Origin: Bacteroidetes bacterium UBA1952
Lineage (GTDB): Bacteria > Bacteroidota > Bacteroidia > Chitinophagales > Chitinophagaceae
Reading direction: 5' to 3'
Length of the DNA stretch: 8,273 nt
Assembly (NCBI GenBank): GCA_002336725.1
Contig: DDEO01000202.1
Span: forward strand, 1 to 8,273
The first letter of the stretch is position 1, and every line of letters starts with the position of its first letter. The notes below the pieces were generated by a model. It searched no databases, was not told the DNA's origin, and saw only the letters and a program-made list of their open reading frames with translations. This document shows, piece by piece, positions 8,001-8,273 of the stretch. The position numbers and the translations under genes are program-made.

Positions 8001-8273
8001 CGTCAACTGCGCCGGTGTTGTGTTCCAGCTATACGTATAAGGCGCGGTTCCTCCGTTTGCCGTTACCGTCGCTGTTCCGGTATTGCCACCGTTGCAAAGA
8101 ACATCGGTTTTCGTTGTAGTTACAGCCAGCGCGGTCGGTTGCGAAATAACCACGTTCGCCGTTTTGATACAGCCCAGAGTGTCCGTTACGGTAACGGTAT
8201 AGCTGCCAGCGATAAGGGTACTCGCTGTGGCGGTTGTCTGTACGGGTGTCGTGTTCCAGCTATAAGAATAAGG
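2058..8273 (-). CDS. Giant SprB-repeat surface adhesin with T9SS type B sorting domain (5' end outside window)
   Basis: The last 2071 codons of a very large gene. The frame is uninterrupted and still open at the right edge, so the start, signal peptide and any further repeats lie outside. The GTG at 8151-8153 is merely a Val codon inside a repeat, not a start. Order in this fragment: partial repeat (residues 1-47), 22 SprB-type repeats (48-1742), three PKD/Ig-like modules (1743-1977), and a gliding-motility-associated C-terminal domain (1978-2071). The sequence is dominated by Thr, Ala, Val, Asn, Gly and Ser with very few charged residues, as in cell-surface stalk proteins. Each repeat has two conserved Cys and one Trp. 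The C-terminal domain and the following PorP/SprF-like gene indicate T9SS export to the cell surface. By family knowledge SprB is a mobile gliding adhesin, so a role in adhesion or gliding is inferred. Equally possible is a non-motile adhesin, biofilm or prey-binding role. The ligand is not readable from the sequence. Confidence 0.93.
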   Translation of the reverse strand, partial: PYSYSWNTTPVQTTATASTLIAGSYTVTVTDTLGCIKTANVVISQPTALAVTTTKTDVLCNGGNTGTATVTANGGTAPYTYSWNTTPAQLTATATGLISGNYTVTVTDTNGCIKTASITVAQPNALAATATKTDVLCNGGNTGTATVTATGGVAPYTYSWNTTPVQTTATASNLVSGNYTATVTDTNGCVQTVSVTISQPAALAATATKTDVLCNGGNTGTATVTASGGTAPYSYSWNTTPAQTTATASNLVFGNYTVTVTDSNGCTQTANTTVSQPAVLNTTVTNTNVSCNGGSNGTATATATGGTAPYSYSWNTTPVQLTATASNLITGSYTVTVTDANNCVQTANVTISQPAALAATAIKTDVLCNGGNSGTATASASGGTTPYAYSWNTTPVQTTAAVAGLVAGTYTVTVTDSHNCAQTATVVVAQPNALAATATKTDVLCNGGNTGTATVTATGGVAPYTYSWNTTPAQTTATASNLVFGNYTVTVTDANNCIQTASVVIAQPAALAATATKTDVLCNGGNTGTATVTASGGTAPYSYSWNTTPAQTTATASNLVFGNYTVTVTDANNCIQTASVVIAQPAALAATATKTDVLCNGGNTGTATVTATGGTAPYTYGWNTTPVQATAAATGLISGSYTVTITDANNCIQTATVNIAQPSTLSATILGVNVSCNGGNNGSATVTATGGVVPYSYSWNTTPAQTIATASNLVSGNYTVTVTDANNCIQTASVVITQPAALAATATKTDVLCNGGNTGTATVTATGGTTPYSYSWNTTPVQLTAAATGIIAGNYTVTLTDSNGCITTASVTVLQPTALVVTVSNTNVSCNGGGNGSATATATGGTAPYSYSWNTTPAQTTATASNLVSGNYTVTVTDANNCIQTASVVITQPAALAATATKTDVLCNGGNTGTATVTASGGTTPYTYSWNTTPAQTTVTASNLVSGNYTVTVTDANNCIQTASVVIAQPAVLAATAIKTDVLCNGGNTGTATVTATGGTTPYTYSWNTTPAQTTATASNLVFGNYTVTVTDANNCIQTTNVTISQPAALAATATKTDVLCNGGNTGTATVTATGGTTPYTYSWNTTPAQATATASNLVSGNYTVTVTDAKGCSKTASIAVSQPAALTATATKTDVRCNGGSNGTATVTASGGTAPYTYSWNTTPAQTTATASNLVPGNYTVTVTDAKGCSKTASIAVSQPAALAATATKTDVLCNGGNTGTATVTASGGTAPYAYSWNTTPAQTTATASNLVSGNYTVTVTDANNCTHTASVVIAQPAALTATATKTNVPCNGGNTGTATVTASGGTAPYSYSWNTTPVQATSTATALVSGNYTVTVTDANNCIQTASVNISQPAAMALTTTQTNVSCNSGNNGTATASATGGTTPYSYSWNTTPVQTTATATGLVSGTYTVIVTDGGGCTQSKPVTITQPTALTASATKTDVLCNGTNNGTATVAATGGTAPYSYSWNTTPARTTAAITGLPAGTYTVTITDSKNCQTTATVTINQPTNLNLQASSSNPKCYGDNNGSATVVVTGGAAPYAYSWNTTPTQTTATASNLISGNYTATITDANGCSQTATFTLIQPDSLSVSVNATSARCSGSNDGTVSAIVTGGTTPYTYRWNNNPSLNAASYNNFPAGTYTVLVTDKMGCSRAETVVITSPTAITATLSVDSIPCFGAAAGVMHLSAVSGGVAPYQYLWLDGSGATTTTRQGLRAGTYTVRITDSIGCTMDFIQVLPERPAINLSAGNDTFICGGSSAQLQAVGTATQWQWSPATGLSCTACANPVAMPAQTTTYRLQVEDAYGCTGSDTVRITVQPRQPVTAGKEERVCIGESVMLSASGGDRYQWSPDETLQNPQTAGPIASPTAETNYQVVISQGNCFTDTLYQRVLVAPLPEIHAGKDVKLFSGAQITLQATGSHIKNVIWTPTVGLNCYNCLNPTIVDARSTTYKVTAISEYGCQSSDTIRVTVACDGSPFYVANTFTPNGDGLDDRFYPQGTGIVKINRMMIQSKWGEVVFEKSNFPSNDPSYGWDGTFSGKPMDSGTFLYIIEAICDSGEPLLLKGDINLMR
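2061..2342 (-). other. Type B T9SS C-terminal sorting domain (gliding motility-associated CTD)
   Basis: The last 94 residues match the CHU_C / gliding motility-associated C-terminal domain. NTFTPNGDGLDDRF corresponds to the family's NAFTPNGDGxND(x)F; KWGEVVFE corresponds to RWGxxVFE; then YGWDGTFSGKPMDSGTFLY, and finally LKGDINLMR at the terminus, matching the usual LKGxVTLIR end. Known type B domains direct export through the T9SS and usually go with a PorP/SprF partner, which is present immediately downstream. The stretch MIQSKWG differs from the common IFNRWG. Confidence 0.93.
2343..3047 (-). other. Three PKD/Ig-like modules between repeat array and sorting domain
   Basis: These 235 residues divide into three modules of about 79, 76 and 80 residues (3047-2811, 2810-2583, 2582-2343). 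Each opens with a (S/T/H)AGxD/E-type strand and has W(S/T)P in the middle, (T/N)Y near two thirds, and most end with GC..SDT(V/I)R(I/V)TV. Modules 1 and 3 also carry a CxxC-NP motif (LSCTACANP, LNCYNCLNP), which recurs in Bacteroidota surface proteins; module 2 lacks it and has QGNC instead of GC. They probably form a beta-sandwich stalk presenting the array away from the outer membrane. Confidence 0.75.
4669..4975 (-). repeat. Adjacent-unit duplication (76 bp identical, units 14 and 15)
   Basis: Positions 4669-4744 are identical to 4900-4975 at an offset of one unit (231). Both encode the variant ending DAKGCSKTASIAVSQPA, seen in no other unit. This looks like a recent single-unit duplication or local gene conversion. 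Confidence 0.9.
6574..6683 (-). repeat. 110-bp block identical to 7498-7607 (four units away)
   Basis: Positions 6574-6683 match 7498-7607 base for base, at an offset of 924 (4 x 231). The block includes uncommon variants such as GAGCTGGTG and the TTTCCGAAAACC version that encodes LVFGNY rather than LVSGNY. It lies within units 7 and 3 of the array. Confidence 0.9.
6880..6950 (-). repeat. 71-bp block identical to 7804-7874 (four units away)
   Basis: Identity again falls at offset 924, in units 6 and 2, both encoding the less common GGVAPY variant. Both copies are preceded in the protein by a unit ending in VAQPN instead of the usual QPA. The flanking bases differ (6879 against 7803, 6951 against 7875). 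Confidence 0.9.

Larger units (their letters stand above)
3048..8273 (-). repeat. Tandem array of 231-bp (77-residue) SprB repeats: 22 complete plus one partial
   Basis: The codon for the conserved Trp recurs at 8256, 8025, 7794, 7563, 7332, 7101 and on down to 3405 in exact 231-base steps (21 intervals). The last unit is 78 codons (Trp at 3171). Unit boundaries run from 8132 downward: 8132-7902, 7901-7671, and so on to 3512-3282 and 3281-3048. A typical unit reads ALAATATKTDVLCNGGNTG, TATVTATGGTAPYTYSWNTT, PAQTTATASNLVSGNYTVTV, TDANNCIQTASVVIAQPA. Cys13, Trp36 and Cys65 are present in every complete unit (Trp and the second Cys shifted by one in the last). The CNGG...G...GG..PY.Y.W core is that of the Pfam SprB repeat. 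Units near the C-terminus (19-22) are diverged while most others are highly alike. The real unit number may exceed what is seen, because the array runs off the edge. Confidence 0.97.

Noticed and set aside
8151..8153. GTG as the start of the giant protein
   Set aside because: The frame continues upstream to the window edge with another repeat (PYSYSWNTTP), so this is an internal Val codon.
3048..8273. Possibility that the regular array is a CRISPR or non-coding satellite
   Set aside because: Units abut with no spacers, the period is a multiple of three, and one frame stays open for over 2000 codons with conserved protein motifs.

Overview
The window looks like chromosomal DNA from a member of the Bacteroidota. 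Three independent signs agree. There is a ribosomal protein S16 with a long Ala/Glu-rich C-terminal tail. A TACCTTTG box, matching the Bacteroidota -7 promoter consensus TAnnTTTG, lies just upstream of it. There is also a type IX secretion (T9SS) cargo gene followed by a PorP/SprF-family gene. Genus cannot be fixed from this sequence; a gliding or T9SS-bearing lineage (Chitinophagia, Saprospiria, Cytophagia or Flavobacteriia) is plausible.

All three genes lie on the minus strand, so transcription runs from right to left. From 8273 down to 2058 is the 3' part of a giant open frame (2071 codons in the window, still open at the right edge). It has 22 complete SprB-type repeats plus part of another, then three PKD/Ig-like modules, then a gliding-motility-associated (type B) C-terminal sorting domain. 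After 79 bases comes a PorP/SprF-family outer-membrane protein gene (920-1978), probably co-transcribed, with a candidate terminator at 888-908. After an intergenic stretch holding the rpsP promoter comes rpsP (130-657), followed by two tandem intrinsic terminators at 76-108 and 19-68.

Inferred joint role: the giant protein is exported across the outer membrane by the T9SS through its C-terminal domain, and the adjacent SprF-like protein serves as its dedicated partner, as SprB/SprF do in Flavobacterium johnsoniae. The product would be a long, thread-like, Thr/Ala/Asn-rich surface adhesin. rpsP is an unrelated housekeeping neighbour with its own promoter and terminators.

The most notable structure is the repeat array. 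Its period is exactly 231 bp across 21 consecutive intervals with no indel. Blocks of DNA identity recur at non-adjacent positions, including a shared 924-bp (four-unit) offset, and units diverge toward the C-terminal end. This points to ongoing intragenic recombination. I see no convincing wholly new system; the protein architecture belongs to a known class, and the repeat mosaicism is what deserves a closer look.
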